This document shows, one piece after another, positions 50,987 to 59,881 of a DNA stretch of 64,000 nucleotides. Both the position numbers and the translations under genes were made by a program. The first letter of the stretch is position 1. The number at the start of each line of letters is the position of its first letter. Origin of the DNA: Roseivirga sp. (lineage in GTDB: Bacteria > Bacteroidota > Bacteroidia > Cytophagales > Cyclobacteriaceae); assembly GCA_018402485.1 (NCBI GenBank), contig JAGYIY010000001.1:1-64000 (forward strand), in the 5' to 3' direction. Under the pieces are notes generated by a model. The model did no database searches. It worked only from the letters and a program-made list of their open reading frames with translations, and was not told the origin of the DNA.

Positions 50987-52051
50987 ATGAAAAGGAACTT
51001 TGACATCATTACAAAAGCCATTACTCAGTCTAGAATTGACGCATTAGATGAATCAAACATCCCTTTTGGTAAACTCTATTCCGACCATATGTTCATGGCT
51101 GATTTCAAAAATGGAGAATGGCAAGATCTGTGCATCGTTCCTTACGAAAACATTTCAGTAAGTCCGGCCAACACCACACTGCACTATGCGATTACGGTCT
51201 TTGAAGGTTTAAAAGCTTATCGTAATGAAGAAGGTGGTGTCAATATTTTTCGACCAGATGCCAATGCCAAAAGACTCAACATCTCTGCTGAGCGCATGTG
51301 CATCCCCCCGGTTCCCGAAGAACTTTTCATGCAGGCGCTTACCAAATTAATTAAGCTAGATCAAGCGTGGGTACCATCTTTGCCCAATACAGCCCTTTAT
51401 ATCAGACCATTTATTTTTGCTACCGATGAGTTTATTGGCATTCGCCCTTCGGAAAATTTCAGGTTTATGATCATAACATGTCCTGTTGGAGCTTATTACA
51501 CCAAACCCGTTAACGTCAAAATAGAAACACAGTATTCACGTGCTGTGGAAGGGGGTACCGGCTATGCGAAAGCCGGGGGAAATTACGGAGCCAGCCTCTA
51601 CCCTGCTCGACAAGCCAAAGCGAAAGGCTTTGATCAGCTCATTTGGACCGATGCCAAAACGCACCAATACATAGAAGAATCGGGCACCATGAATGTAATG
51701 TTCGTGATTGACGGAAAATTACTTACAGCCCCCACTTCAGGTACCATTCTAAAAGGCATCACCAGAGATAGTGTATTAACTTTAGCCAAGTCTTGGGGAT
51801 TAGAAATTGTAGAGAAACCCGTTGCCGTGCAAGAAATCATCAATGCAGCCAAGGAAGGTCGATTACAAGAATCCTTCGGAGTGGGTACGGCTGCAACCAT
51901 TGCGCCCATTGCTACAATCGGTTTCGAAGAAGATATTTATGAATTACCACCGGTTGAAACAAGAGAGTTATCAATGAAAATATTAAAAGAACTCACCGAC
52001 ATCCGCTCAGGCAAAGTGTCGGACACTAACGGATGGATTTATAAAATTTAA
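50987..52051 (+). CDS. ilvE: Branched-chain amino acid aminotransferase
   Basis: 354 aa, the class II (eukaryote-like) length. TTLHYAITVFEGLKAYR, IRPFIFATDEFIGIRPSENFRFMI, the PLP lysine in GYAKAGGNYGASLYPARQAKAKGFDQLIW and EESGTMNVMFVI are diagnostic. It interconverts Leu, Ile and Val with their 2-oxo acids using glutamate. Monocistronic. Confidence 0.94.
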   Translation: MKRNFDIITKAITQSRIDALDESNIPFGKLYSDHMFMADFKNGEWQDLCIVPYENISVSPANTTLHYAITVFEGLKAYRNEEGGVNIFRPDANAKRLNISAERMCIPPVPEELFMQALTKLIKLDQAWVPSLPNTALYIRPFIFATDEFIGIRPSENFRFMIITCPVGAYYTKPVNVKIETQYSRAVEGGTGYAKAGGNYGASLYPARQAKAKGFDQLIWTDAKTHQYIEESGTMNVMFVIDGKLLTAPTSGTILKGITRDSVLTLAKSWGLEIVEKPVAVQEIINAAKEGRLQESFGVGTAATIAPIATIGFEEDIYELPPVETRELSMKILKELTDIRSGKVSDTNGWIYKI

Positions 52052-52087
52052 CCTTTATTTATCGTTTTTTTTCTTTACTTGCATGGT

Positions 52088-52591
52088 ATGAAGAAGGCTG
52101 TGTTTGTCGTTATATTGCTCTCATTTTTTTTCGCCGAGATAAGCATAGCACAAAACTATTTGATCGTTCGGAAAATCGGCAGCACACGAAAATTTGAATA
52201 TTTTGCCGGAGACTCTTTCACCTACCAACAAAAAGGAGAGCCTTTGTATTTTACAGACATCATCACTGAACTGAAAGACAGCCTGATCGTACTCGAAAAT
52301 AACATTATCAATATTTCCCAAATCAAAGCCATAGATGTTCGAGGTGCCGAGAGCAATCGTCCCCGAATTTATCGTGCGGCAGAGGTAACTCTTCCTACGA
52401 TGGGCATAGGCTTACTCGCCATTGATTTGATCAACAACAGCATTATTGAAGGCAATGAATTCTATCTTGATGGAGGCACTACCTCCACAGCAGCGGTCAT
52501 GGTAGGCACAGGTCTTTTGCTCAGGACCATTCGAAGGAAAAAGATCGATTTAGAGAATCCAAAATTCGAAGCTTACATCATCACCTATTAA
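52088..52591 (+). CDS. Hypothetical exported protein (167 aa)
   Basis: The ATG at 52088 gives a clean signal peptide (MKKAVFVVILLSFFFAEISIA); an in-frame TTG at 52079 does not improve it. The body (YLIVRKIGSTRKFEYFAGDSFTYQQKGEPLYFTDIITELKDSLIVLENNIINISQIKAIDV) resembles hypothetical Bacteroidota proteins next to prfB. No motif recognised. Confidence 0.7.
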   Translation: MKKAVFVVILLSFFFAEISIAQNYLIVRKIGSTRKFEYFAGDSFTYQQKGEPLYFTDIITELKDSLIVLENNIINISQIKAIDVRGAESNRPRIYRAAEVTLPTMGIGLLAIDLINNSIIEGNEFYLDGGTTSTAAVMVGTGLLLRTIRRKKIDLENPKFEAYIITY

Positions 52592-52676
52592 TGTAAAAAG
52601 TGCCTTACTGTTCGCCATTAATGCTTGAAAAAACCAGTACATTTCACCACATTTGCAGCTTCTAAAAACTACAATC

Positions 52677-53754
52677 ATGAATGCTGATCAATTGAAGGAT
52701 TTAAAGGCGCGCATTTCGGCCTTGAGGGGGTATCTTTGACTACGAACGTAAGAAAGCAGAAATAGAAGAGGAAGAATTGGTTACTGCCCAACCAGATTTT
52801 TGGAACGACCCAAAAGCTGCGGAACAAATCCTGAAAGAAATTCGACTTAAAAAAGTTTGGACGGATGGCTTTGAAGCCGTGCATGCAGCCACAGAAGACC
52901 TAGAAACCCTTTTTGAGTTTTTCGAAATGGGTGAAGGCACTGAAGAAGAGCTTGAAGCGGCCTACCGGAAAGCCATGCAGCTTCTGGAAGACCTAGAGTT
53001 TAAAAAGATGTTGAGTGGCAAAGAAGATCAGCTCAATGCCATGATCGAGATCAACCCCGGAGCAGGAGGTACAGAAAGCAATGACTGGGCAGATATGCTC
53101 ATGCGCATGTACATCATGTGGGGTGAAAAGCACAACATGAAGGTGAAACAGGTGAATTATCAGCCGGGAGATGTCGCTGGTATCAAGTCTTGCACCTTGT
53201 CTTTTGAAGGTGACTTCGCCTATGGGCAATTAAAATCTGAAAGTGGGGTGCACCGTTTGGTGCGCATTTCTCCCTTCGATTCAGGAGGTAGAAGACATAC
53301 TTCCTTTGCCTCTGTCTTCGCCTACCCGATTATTGACGACACCATTGAAGTAAACATCAACCCTGCTGATATTTCTTGGGACACTTTCCGTTCGGGAGGA
53401 GCCGGTGGGCAAAATGTAAACAAGGTGGAAACAGGAGTAAGAATAAAACATGCGCCAACAGGCATCACCATAGAAAACACCGAAACACGTTCTCAGCTTG
53501 AGAACAAGAACAAGGCTATGGAAATGCTAAAATCGCGTTTATACCAGATTGAAATGGACAAGCGTATGGCAGAGCGCGATAAGGTGGAAGGTGAAAAAAT
53601 GCGTGTTGACTTTGGTTCTCAAATCAGAAACTATGTGTTACATCCTTATAAATTGATAAAGGATAACCGCACCCAAGTGGAACGAACAGATGTTCAAAAC
53701 GTACTCGATGGTGATCTGGATGATTTCATCAAAGCCTTTTTGATGGAAAATTAA
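52677..53754 (+). CDS. prfB: Peptide chain release factor 2, +1 programmed frameshift
   Basis: The gene begins at 52677 and, after 20 codons, meets an in-frame TGA at 52737-52739 inside the classical site AGGGGG-TAT-CTT-TGA-C. A +1 slip on CTT gives [16 protein letters not shown] and continues to 53754. The SPF tripeptide that reads UGA/UAA stops ([13 protein letters not shown]) and the catalytic GGQ ([16 protein letters not shown]) are intact. The AGGGGG acts as the internal Shine-Dalgarno-like stimulator. RF2 levels are thus autoregulated. Confidence 0.95.
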
Positions 53755-53757
53755 GCC

Positions 53758-54942
53758 GTGGAAAGTCCTCAACGCATTTACTCGCTTCAGTTTGGCTTAC
53801 TTTGCTTGAGTTCATTTTTATTTTTCGCCAGCTTCAATATGATCGTACCCGACCTGTACGATTACCTCAGCTCATTGGGGGGAAGCGAATTCAAAGGCTA
53901 TGTCATTTCTTTGTTCACCGTTACTGCCGGTTTATCGCGCCCATTCAGTGGTAAACTGGCAGATCGCATAGGACGCATTCCGGTAATGATTTTTGGAGCT
54001 GTTGTCTGCTTTGTGGTAGGCTTTTTATACCCATTGCTTAGCACCGTATGGGCATTTTTGCTACTTCGTTTTTTGCATGGCTTTTCTACCGGCTTTAAAC
54101 CTACCGGAACAGCCGCCTTTATCGCAGACATTGTTCCTGCCCATCGCAGGGGTGAGGCAATGGGCTATTCAGGCCTTTTTAGCAGTTTGGGTATGGCCGC
54201 TGGCCCGGGTATCGGACCCAAAATCACTGCCATGTTCGGTATAGATATGATGTTTTATACCTCCTCTTTTTTGGCCTTACTGTCTGTTTTGATCTTAATC
54301 GGAATGAAAGAAACACTTACAGAAAAAGAGCCCTTTTCCTTTCAATTGCTCAAGATCAAAACCACTGATATTTTTGAACCTTTGGTCATTCATCCTTCCG
54401 TACTGATGCTTTTTACCACCTTTTCCTTTGGTGCTGCACTGACCTTAATGCCGGATTTGGCCATTTATGTAGGCTTTTCGCAAGGAAATAAAGGCATATT
54501 CTTTACTGTTTTTGTGTTTTCCTCCCTCCTCATTCGCATTTTGGCCGGAAAGGCCTCTGATCGCTATGGGCGTGTCATTGTGCTTAAATGGGCAGCTTTG
54601 GCCATTGTAATAGCCGACCTGATGGTGGCATTTACCATGACACAACCCATGCTGATCGCCAGTTCGGTTGTGTTTGGCATTGCCGTGGGCATGAATACCC
54701 CTACCATTTATGCCTGGACCATTGATTTAAGCAATCAAAAAGCACGCGGAAGAGGGCTAGCCACCATGTACATTGCCTTAGAAATTGGGATAGGACTAGG
54801 CGCCTTTATTTCGGGGTATATTTATGCCAATGACATCACACAACTCAAAACTGCCTTCGTGGTGGCAGCAGGTTTGGCCTTTGTGGGCTTCTTATTCCTA
54901 CAGTTTGGGTTGGTCAAGCGCAAAAAAGCAACGATTCTATAA
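53758..54942 (+). CDS. MFS transporter
   Basis: 394 aa with 12 hydrophobic segments and the MFS loop motif GKLADRIGRIPVMI between helices 2 and 3, mirrored by GKASDRYGRVIVL in the second half. The start is a GTG at 53758, 3 bp after prfB. Probably a drug or metabolite exporter of the multidrug type; substrate unknown. Confidence 0.9.
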   Translation: MESPQRIYSLQFGLLCLSSFLFFASFNMIVPDLYDYLSSLGGSEFKGYVISLFTVTAGLSRPFSGKLADRIGRIPVMIFGAVVCFVVGFLYPLLSTVWAFLLLRFLHGFSTGFKPTGTAAFIADIVPAHRRGEAMGYSGLFSSLGMAAGPGIGPKITAMFGIDMMFYTSSFLALLSVLILIGMKETLTEKEPFSFQLLKIKTTDIFEPLVIHPSVLMLFTTFSFGAALTLMPDLAIYVGFSQGNKGIFFTVFVFSSLLIRILAGKASDRYGRVIVLKWAALAIVIADLMVAFTMTQPMLIASSVVFGIAVGMNTPTIYAWTIDLSNQKARGRGLATMYIALEIGIGLGAFISGYIYANDITQLKTAFVVAAGLAFVGFLFLQFGLVKRKKATIL

Positions 54943-55144
54943 ATTTAATACCTCAATAATTTCGAGCCATTGGATAAGTAGCCTTGATTTCTTCTAGGTC
55001 ATTATCAAAACAGTCTATATTTATTAGCTATCTTTTGAATTACCAAAATTCATTTTATATATTTGATTTATATTAATTTATTTTACTCTTATAAACAGAT
55101 CATATTACTAGATCAATACATATTCGATAGGTAAACAATACGTA

Positions 55145-55372
55145 ATGCTTAAGCAAATTCAAAGAATAGAAAGACTGCATCAACTCATAAAGCTAAGAGC
55201 TACTGGCTCACCTAAAGATTGTGCTTTAAGATTAAATATAAGCGAAAGACAGTTCTATAATATTTTAGAACTAATGAAAGACTTAGACGCACCCATTGAA
55301 TATGATTCAACCTTCTGTTCTTATTTTTACACATATGAAGTGGAATTCGTTTTTGGTTTTTCTGTAAAATGA
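55145..55372 (+). CDS. Small HTH DNA-binding protein (module 5 regulator)
   Basis: 75 aa: IQRIERLHQLIKLRATGSPKDCALRLNISERQFYNILELMKDLDAPIEYD, then YFYTYEVEFVFGF. It is a paralogue of the 30480-30716 protein throughout. HTH_11-type fold, no extra effector domain. It begins module 5 and probably controls the peptide genes 170 bp downstream through the dyad at 55436-55456 (inference). Confidence 0.8.
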   Translation: MLKQIQRIERLHQLIKLRATGSPKDCALRLNISERQFYNILELMKDLDAPIEYDSTFCSYFYTYEVEFVFGFSVK

Positions 55373-55544
55373 ATCAATACTTAAATATACAATACCAGTC
55401 ATCTAAATAGGTTAATTAATTTTAGATTTTTTATCAACTGAAATTTTATTTCAGTTATTACGATGTAATTGCATATAGGAACTAACATAACATCTAAATT
55501 AAGTGTTGGTTTTGAGTTCAATATTAAAATAAACTAATGGAACA
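55373..55544 (+). promoter_or_regulatory. Leader of module 5 with perfect 9-3-9 dyad
   Basis: The 172-bp spacer between the HTH and first peptide genes holds a perfect inverted repeat AACTGAAAT-TTT-ATTTCAGTT (55436-55456) and a second ATTAC-GAT-GTAAT (55457-55469). Near its end TTGGTTTTGAGTT is shared with the minus-strand leaders A-D (TTGGCTTTGAGTT). It is a likely promoter/operator region. Confidence 0.6.
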
Positions 55545-55757
55545 ATGAAAAAGAATAAATTTAATTTTTTAATTACTCTCATAGCTATAACAGCCTTGAG
55601 TCATAAGGTTTATTCAGGAACCTGTTTAGTTGATACTAACCCAGCGAAGAACAAAGGTTATTGTGTTGAGGGCGTTGATGGTAAAGGTAAGTGCATCATT
55701 CTGGAGGTGGAAGATGCTGATGCGTGTAGTTCTAGTGAACCATTAATTATAAAATAA
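55545..55757 (+). CDS. Small secreted four-cysteine peptide 1 (module 5)
   Basis: 70 aa. The signal peptide MKKNKFNFLITLIAITALSHKVYS is followed by a mature ~46 residues beginning GTCLVDTNPAKNKGYC. Four cysteines follow the pattern C-x(n)-NKGxC-x(8-9)-GKC-x(n)-C shared by the next two genes. Acidic C-terminus (EVEDADAC). First of three tandem paralogues; function unknown. Confidence 0.75.
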   Translation: MKKNKFNFLITLIAITALSHKVYSGTCLVDTNPAKNKGYCVEGVDGKGKCIILEVEDADACSSSEPLIIK

Positions 55758-55759
55758 GA

Positions 55760-55978
55760 ATGGCCATGAGAATAATGAAAAGTATATTGACAGTCATGGT
55801 TTTAAGTGGGATATTATTAAACCATGTGGATGCAGGTTTTTGTCTACAAAAGCCTTCAGATAATACTGGATGGTGTGCAGAAGATATAGAGGGTAGAGGT
55901 GTGTGCATTATATTTAAACCATCTAATGACTCAACGAGGTGTTTTGCAGATCAACCTGATAATCAAACAATTGAATAA
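55760..55978 (+). CDS. Small secreted four-cysteine peptide 2 (module 5)
   Basis: Up to 72 aa; the ATG at 55760 is 2 bp after the previous stop, and an ATG at 55775 (MKSILTVMVLSG) would also give a signal peptide. The leader ends in NHVDAGF, recalling NVEALA. The mature pattern GFCLQKPSDNTGWCAEDIEGRGVCII matches peptide 1. Its last codons end 4 bp before peptide 3. Confidence 0.72.
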   Translation: MAMRIMKSILTVMVLSGILLNHVDAGFCLQKPSDNTGWCAEDIEGRGVCIIFKPSNDSTRCFADQPDNQTIE

Positions 55979-55982
55979 AATT

Positions 55983-56198
55983 ATGAAAAAGTTAAAATTA
56001 AAACTTCCTGTTATTATCATTGTTTTTGCTTTTAGTAGTCTTTGCTTTGCTGAGAAGGTATGTACGACCTCTACAAATCCAGATAACAATAAAGGTAAAT
56101 GTATTAAAATGTGGTATGGAATTAGCTGCAAAATAGATAGTTTTGTTCATGGGGAACCAGATCCTCCATCATGTTCAGCAGCTATATCGATAGAGTAA
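55983..56198 (+). CDS. Small secreted four-cysteine peptide 3 (module 5)
   Basis: 71 aa from the ATG at 55983; a longer frame from 55899 runs antiparallel to peptide 2 coding and is rejected. Signal peptide MKKLKLKLPVIIIVFAFSSLCFA, then KVCTTSTNPDNNKGKC and later YGISC and PPSC. The NPxxNKGxC core is shared with peptide 1. It ends 27 bp before the propeller gene. Confidence 0.72.
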   Translation: MKKLKLKLPVIIIVFAFSSLCFAEKVCTTSTNPDNNKGKCIKMWYGISCKIDSFVHGEPDPPSCSAAISIE

Positions 56199-56225
56199 TT
56201 TTCAATAAGCTTATTTTTCTTAACC

Positions 56226-57389
56226 ATGGGTAATAAATTCAAATTATATATAATAATTATAATTGCATTAATAAGTTGTGATGAGCCTAGCTACGTATAT
56301 CAATTCCCTGATACAACAAATGAAGAAGTTGCTCAATTATCTAAAGTAGGAGTTAAGCGTATTCTCCTTGACTCAACTTTAGGTATAGAAAATCAGTCAA
56401 TTGTGTATTACGATGATCCAACGCCAAGGGTTAGTATTCTTAATGGGGCTCTTAGAAGAATACATGTGTTTGATTATGAAAATGGTAGGCAACTGTATAC
56501 CATTCCATTAGAATATGAAGGAAAGAATGGTTTAGGTAACATATCAAATATGGGGCATTATATGATTAATGAAGACAGCATATTCCTCACAAATCATTGG
56601 GAAAATAGACTTTATATTATTAATAAAAAAGGTAAGGTCAAAACAAAATTTAATCTCAAACCAAACGTAGACTCTCCAAACTTTTATTTAATGAATAATT
56701 CAATATCCAAAATGCATTTATCTAAATCTCATATATACATATCTGTACAAAGTTCATTCCAGCCTAAATTAGAGAGTTGTTACTTGCTAAAATTAAATTT
56801 ACAGGATTCTACTGTTTCTTACCATATCAATGAGCCCAATTTTTTAACTAATCATTTTTGGGGCGTTTTAACCCCATTTCAATTCTCAACAACTTTTCTA
56901 GAGGACACAGTTGTTACAAGTTTTGCGAAAAACCCCGACTTAGAGGTTTATTCTCTTAATGATCTAAAAAAACCCTTAAGTCGGCATACTACCGGATCAA
57001 AATTCGTGAGTTCATTCAAATCATTTTCTAAGAAGAATACAAAGCCAACTCTTTATGGATACTCGTATAATCAAATAGCTCCTCTTACCAATAGACAAGC
57101 AATGTTTACTTCAATTGATTTTATTCCAAAGTCAAAAAACTATTTACGAACTATGCTTTTACCGAGAACTGTAGATCAATATGAGATGCGTCTAAATGGA
57201 ATGAGATTAACTTATATAATCCTAAATAATAAATTTGATAAGATTGGGGAAACAAAAATGCCAAGAGGTAGATATTCTTATAAAACCTACTTCATAAATA
57301 ATAAAGGCTTACATATTGCCAATATAGAAGAGTACGCAAAAGATGAAAATACCTTAACCTTTGATATATATGAGATTACATACAACTAA
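56226..57389 (+). CDS. Beta-propeller lipoprotein, DUF4221-like (module 5)
   Basis: 387 aa. The signal MGNKFKLYIIIIIALISC has a lipobox Cys at residue 18. LRRIHVFDYENGRQLYTIPLEYEGKNGLGNISNMGHYMI resembles the DUF4221 family of Bacteroidota propeller-like lipoproteins; repeated beta strands continue through SIFLTNHWENRLYIINKKGKVK. It takes the position of the 6-bladed propellers in modules 1, 2 and 4. Surface or periplasmic location is expected. Confidence 0.75.
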   Translation: MGNKFKLYIIIIIALISCDEPSYVYQFPDTTNEEVAQLSKVGVKRILLDSTLGIENQSIVYYDDPTPRVSILNGALRRIHVFDYENGRQLYTIPLEYEGKNGLGNISNMGHYMINEDSIFLTNHWENRLYIINKKGKVKTKFNLKPNVDSPNFYLMNNSISKMHLSKSHIYISVQSSFQPKLESCYLLKLNLQDSTVSYHINEPNFLTNHFWGVLTPFQFSTTFLEDTVVTSFAKNPDLEVYSLNDLKKPLSRHTTGSKFVSSFKSFSKKNTKPTLYGYSYNQIAPLTNRQAMFTSIDFIPKSKNYLRTMLLPRTVDQYEMRLNGMRLTYIILNNKFDKIGETKMPRGRYSYKTYFINNKGLHIANIEEYAKDENTLTFDIYEITYN

Positions 57390-57819
57390 TATTAATTTCA
57401 TTACACTGATAATATTAATTAGCTTATTGTTTTTACTCTATTCATGTAATTATAATTATCCTAAATATGAACATGAGGTTTTAAATATAATACATCACAA
57501 ACAAGATCTTACTGAAAAAGATTTTCTTATCGTTATTCCAGGTGAAGGTTGTGGAGGTTGCATTTCCTCTGCGACTACATTTCTCATTGAAAATCAATCA
57601 AATTTTGATAATTCCATAATTATATTCACTGGTGTTCTAGATAAAAAATTACTTCGAAATCAAGTTGGAAAAAAATTCTTAGATAAGGATAATGTTATAA
57701 TTGACGTTAATAATTTATTAATGTCATTGGAGTTGAAGTCTGTATATCCATATTATTTTAAGATAGTAAATTCAAAATTGATTAATAAATCAAATTTTAG
57801 TAAACTAATAACGTATTAA
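57370..57819 (+). CDS. CxxC lipoprotein, thioredoxin-like (module 5)
   Basis: 149 aa from the ATG at 57370 (a TTG at 57361 is in frame). Hydrophobic leader (NFITLIILISLLFLLYSC) with a lipobox Cys. The sequence KDFLIVIPGEGCGGCISSATTFLIENQ has a CGGC pair placed like the active site after the first beta strand of a thioredoxin fold. It overlaps the propeller end by 20 bp, so it is coupled, as is the CGIC protein of module 1. Redox function inferred. Confidence 0.65.
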   Translation: MRLHTTNINFITLIILISLLFLLYSCNYNYPKYEHEVLNIIHHKQDLTEKDFLIVIPGEGCGGCISSATTFLIENQSNFDNSIIIFTGVLDKKLLRNQVGKKFLDKDNVIIDVNNLLMSLELKSVYPYYFKIVNSKLINKSNFSKLITY

Positions 57820-58377
57820 TATTTTAAATTAAATACTTTTATAAAATATTTTTTAGATAATATGGTTAAGTGATATCTAATTATTTATTAAGTAGTTAAC
57901 ACCTATCATATTTGCACTGCAAGAATAAGCAGAACTAGCCATCTTCACCCATAAATACCCTAACCTTTAAGACAATAGATTTAGGCAAACCGCATTGAAC
58001 TAAACAATCTATATTCTTCTATTCACGATGGTCTCACCTGATAATATATCCTTACCACATAGTCCTCAGCGCAATGCACCCTTTACAATTAACTAGAACC
58101 TGTATGAAGGAGTTTCTTAGCTTTCCTTAGTGCCCTTCGCGGTTCAAAAAAAAATAGCACACTAATGATGATCAACGCTAATGTTTAGGTGCCCATTTTA
58201 GGGTTCACGCAGAGTATGCAAAGACCGTACACGCAAAGTACGCAAAGACAATCCACTCAAATATATCTTGGCGCTCTCTGCGGTGTTTCCTTAGTGCCCT
58301 TAGCGGTTAAAAAACAGTACATGGTTTTTAACCATACCCAATTCCCAGCAAAGCATTATGGGTTCAACCTAACTCCG
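57820..58377. repeat. Intergenic region with degenerate direct repeats
   Basis: 558 bp without a convincing gene. Two near-identical 23-mers (58122-58144 and 58286-58308) share the core TTCCTTAGTGCCCTT followed by CGCGGTT or AGCGGTT. Two 19-mers ACGCAGAGTATGCAAAGAC (58207-58225) and ACGCAAAGTACGCAAAGAC (58231-58249) lie between them. This looks like the interspersed repeats common in Bacteroidota intergenic DNA. Confidence 0.6.
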
Positions 58378-59871
58378 CTATTGCTTACCTTCGTACAAGG
58401 TCTTCCCTACTTCATAATATTTATCCCCTTCTGTCCAGAATGGTTTCTCAGGTGCGTTTCCAATCAATCTTGAGGCATAAACATAACTTTTGAAGAACTT
58501 TTCCAAATAATCATAATCCACCGTATTAGGATTATCACCGGGTTGGTGGTAATACTTCATAATTTCAGCATCGAAGGCTTGAAAGCCCAAGCTGTACGTA
58601 GGAGCCGGTATGCCCTTTTTGGCAAAACTTACATTATCAGAGCGATCAAACAAACCTTGTTCACCGGCAGGATCATCAATAGCGGTCAAGCCGAAGGCTA
58701 CATTGGCCTCTTTGATCATGGGGGAAGCTGTGGTACGCTCCAAACCAATGATGGTAGAAATGGTGGTGTCATTATAACCTCCATTGTCTGAATTCCAGGC
58801 AAATACAATGTCTTCATTCGGAATGATGGGATGGTCAGCCAAATACCTGCTGCCCAGTAAACCCTTTTCCTCTCCCGTAAACAACACAAAAAGTGCGGAA
58901 CGCTTTAAGGGATATTTAGCAATGTTCTGTGCAGCAGAAAGAACCGTTACCGTACCAATGGCATTGTCACGTGTTCCGTTGTAAATAGAATCACCTTCTT
59001 CATTGGGTCTTCCTACCCCCACATGATCGTAGTGAGCAGAAAACATGATGTATTCCTTTTTTAACTCCGGATCCGTTCCTTCCACCATGGCCAAAACATT
59101 TTTATCTTGGGTCAGCTCATTCACCATGCCTTCAATAGTGATTTCCGCTTGTTTGATGCTACGGGTCATCATGAATTTCTGATTGGCATTGTCTAAATCC
59201 TTCAACCACAAGTGAGGAATAATAGGCTTATCATTCTCAAAGCTATCTAATGAAAGACCTACACGGTTAAACATAAATCCCAATTGACCCCATGATGTAG
59301 CCGGGGAATTGTAAAACTCCACCAATCCGGCTGCGCCTGCATTTCTTGCCCATTGGTATTTCTCGCGGCTTAAAGAAAGAATAGCCCTGCGGTCTGAAAC
59401 CTCACCATTGCCAGCTTTGGCAAAAACAATTTTTCCCTCCACCGATTTTCCTTCATAATCTGATTCCAAACCATAATCTAAATACACAAGCTCTCCTGAA
59501 ACCTCTCCGCTTTGTCCTTCGAGTACTAAAAAGTCCGTATTTAAATCGAATGACTTTCCTGCATAACTAAGTCCGGCAGCAGTTGCGGGTGATTTTTTGC
59601 GCAACGGTACCGGCTGAAAATAGCCATCTGAACCCGGAACAGGCTCTGCTCCATAAGACTTTAGCTCATTTTCAATGTATGCTGCTGCCTCTAAAATTTC
59701 GGGAGAACCTGTATCTCTCCCTCTCAATTCATCAGAAGCCAAGTAATAGATGTGCTCCTTAATGGTTTCTTTATCTACCGTTGCCTGTGTTTTTTCGAGG
59801 TCTGTTTTTTGGGCACAGGCAGTGCTTAATATCAAGCAAAGGAAAATGGTTTTGGTTACAATGAGTTTCAT
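58378..59871 (-). CDS. M28 family aminopeptidase lipoprotein with PA domain
   Basis: 497 aa. The signal MKLIVTKTIFLCLILSTAC has a lipobox Cys. A PA-like insert lies near 110-230, and the M28 zinc site follows: FSAHYDHVGVG (His), IYNGTRDNAIGTVTVL (Asp), LFTGEEKGLLGSRYL (Glu-Glu) and later HQPGD near the C-terminus. It removes N-terminal residues from peptides in the periplasm or at the surface. It follows the M14 gene by 10 bp on the same strand. Confidence 0.9.
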   Translation of the reverse strand: MKLIVTKTIFLCLILSTACAQKTDLEKTQATVDKETIKEHIYYLASDELRGRDTGSPEILEAAAYIENELKSYGAEPVPGSDGYFQPVPLRKKSPATAAGLSYAGKSFDLNTDFLVLEGQSGEVSGELVYLDYGLESDYEGKSVEGKIVFAKAGNGEVSDRRAILSLSREKYQWARNAGAAGLVEFYNSPATSWGQLGFMFNRVGLSLDSFENDKPIIPHLWLKDLDNANQKFMMTRSIKQAEITIEGMVNELTQDKNVLAMVEGTDPELKKEYIMFSAHYDHVGVGRPNEEGDSIYNGTRDNAIGTVTVLSAAQNIAKYPLKRSALFVLFTGEEKGLLGSRYLADHPIIPNEDIVFAWNSDNGGYNDTTISTIIGLERTTASPMIKEANVAFGLTAIDDPAGEQGLFDRSDNVSFAKKGIPAPTYSLGFQAFDAEIMKYYHQPGDNPNTVDYDYLEKFFKSYVYASRLIGNAPEKPFWTEGDKYYEVGKTLYEGKQ

Positions 59872-59881
59872 GGTCGTTACT

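Noticed and set aside
58122-58308. Spaced direct repeats as a mini CRISPR array
   Set aside because: Only two copies of each repeat, unequal spacing, no palindrome and no cas genes.
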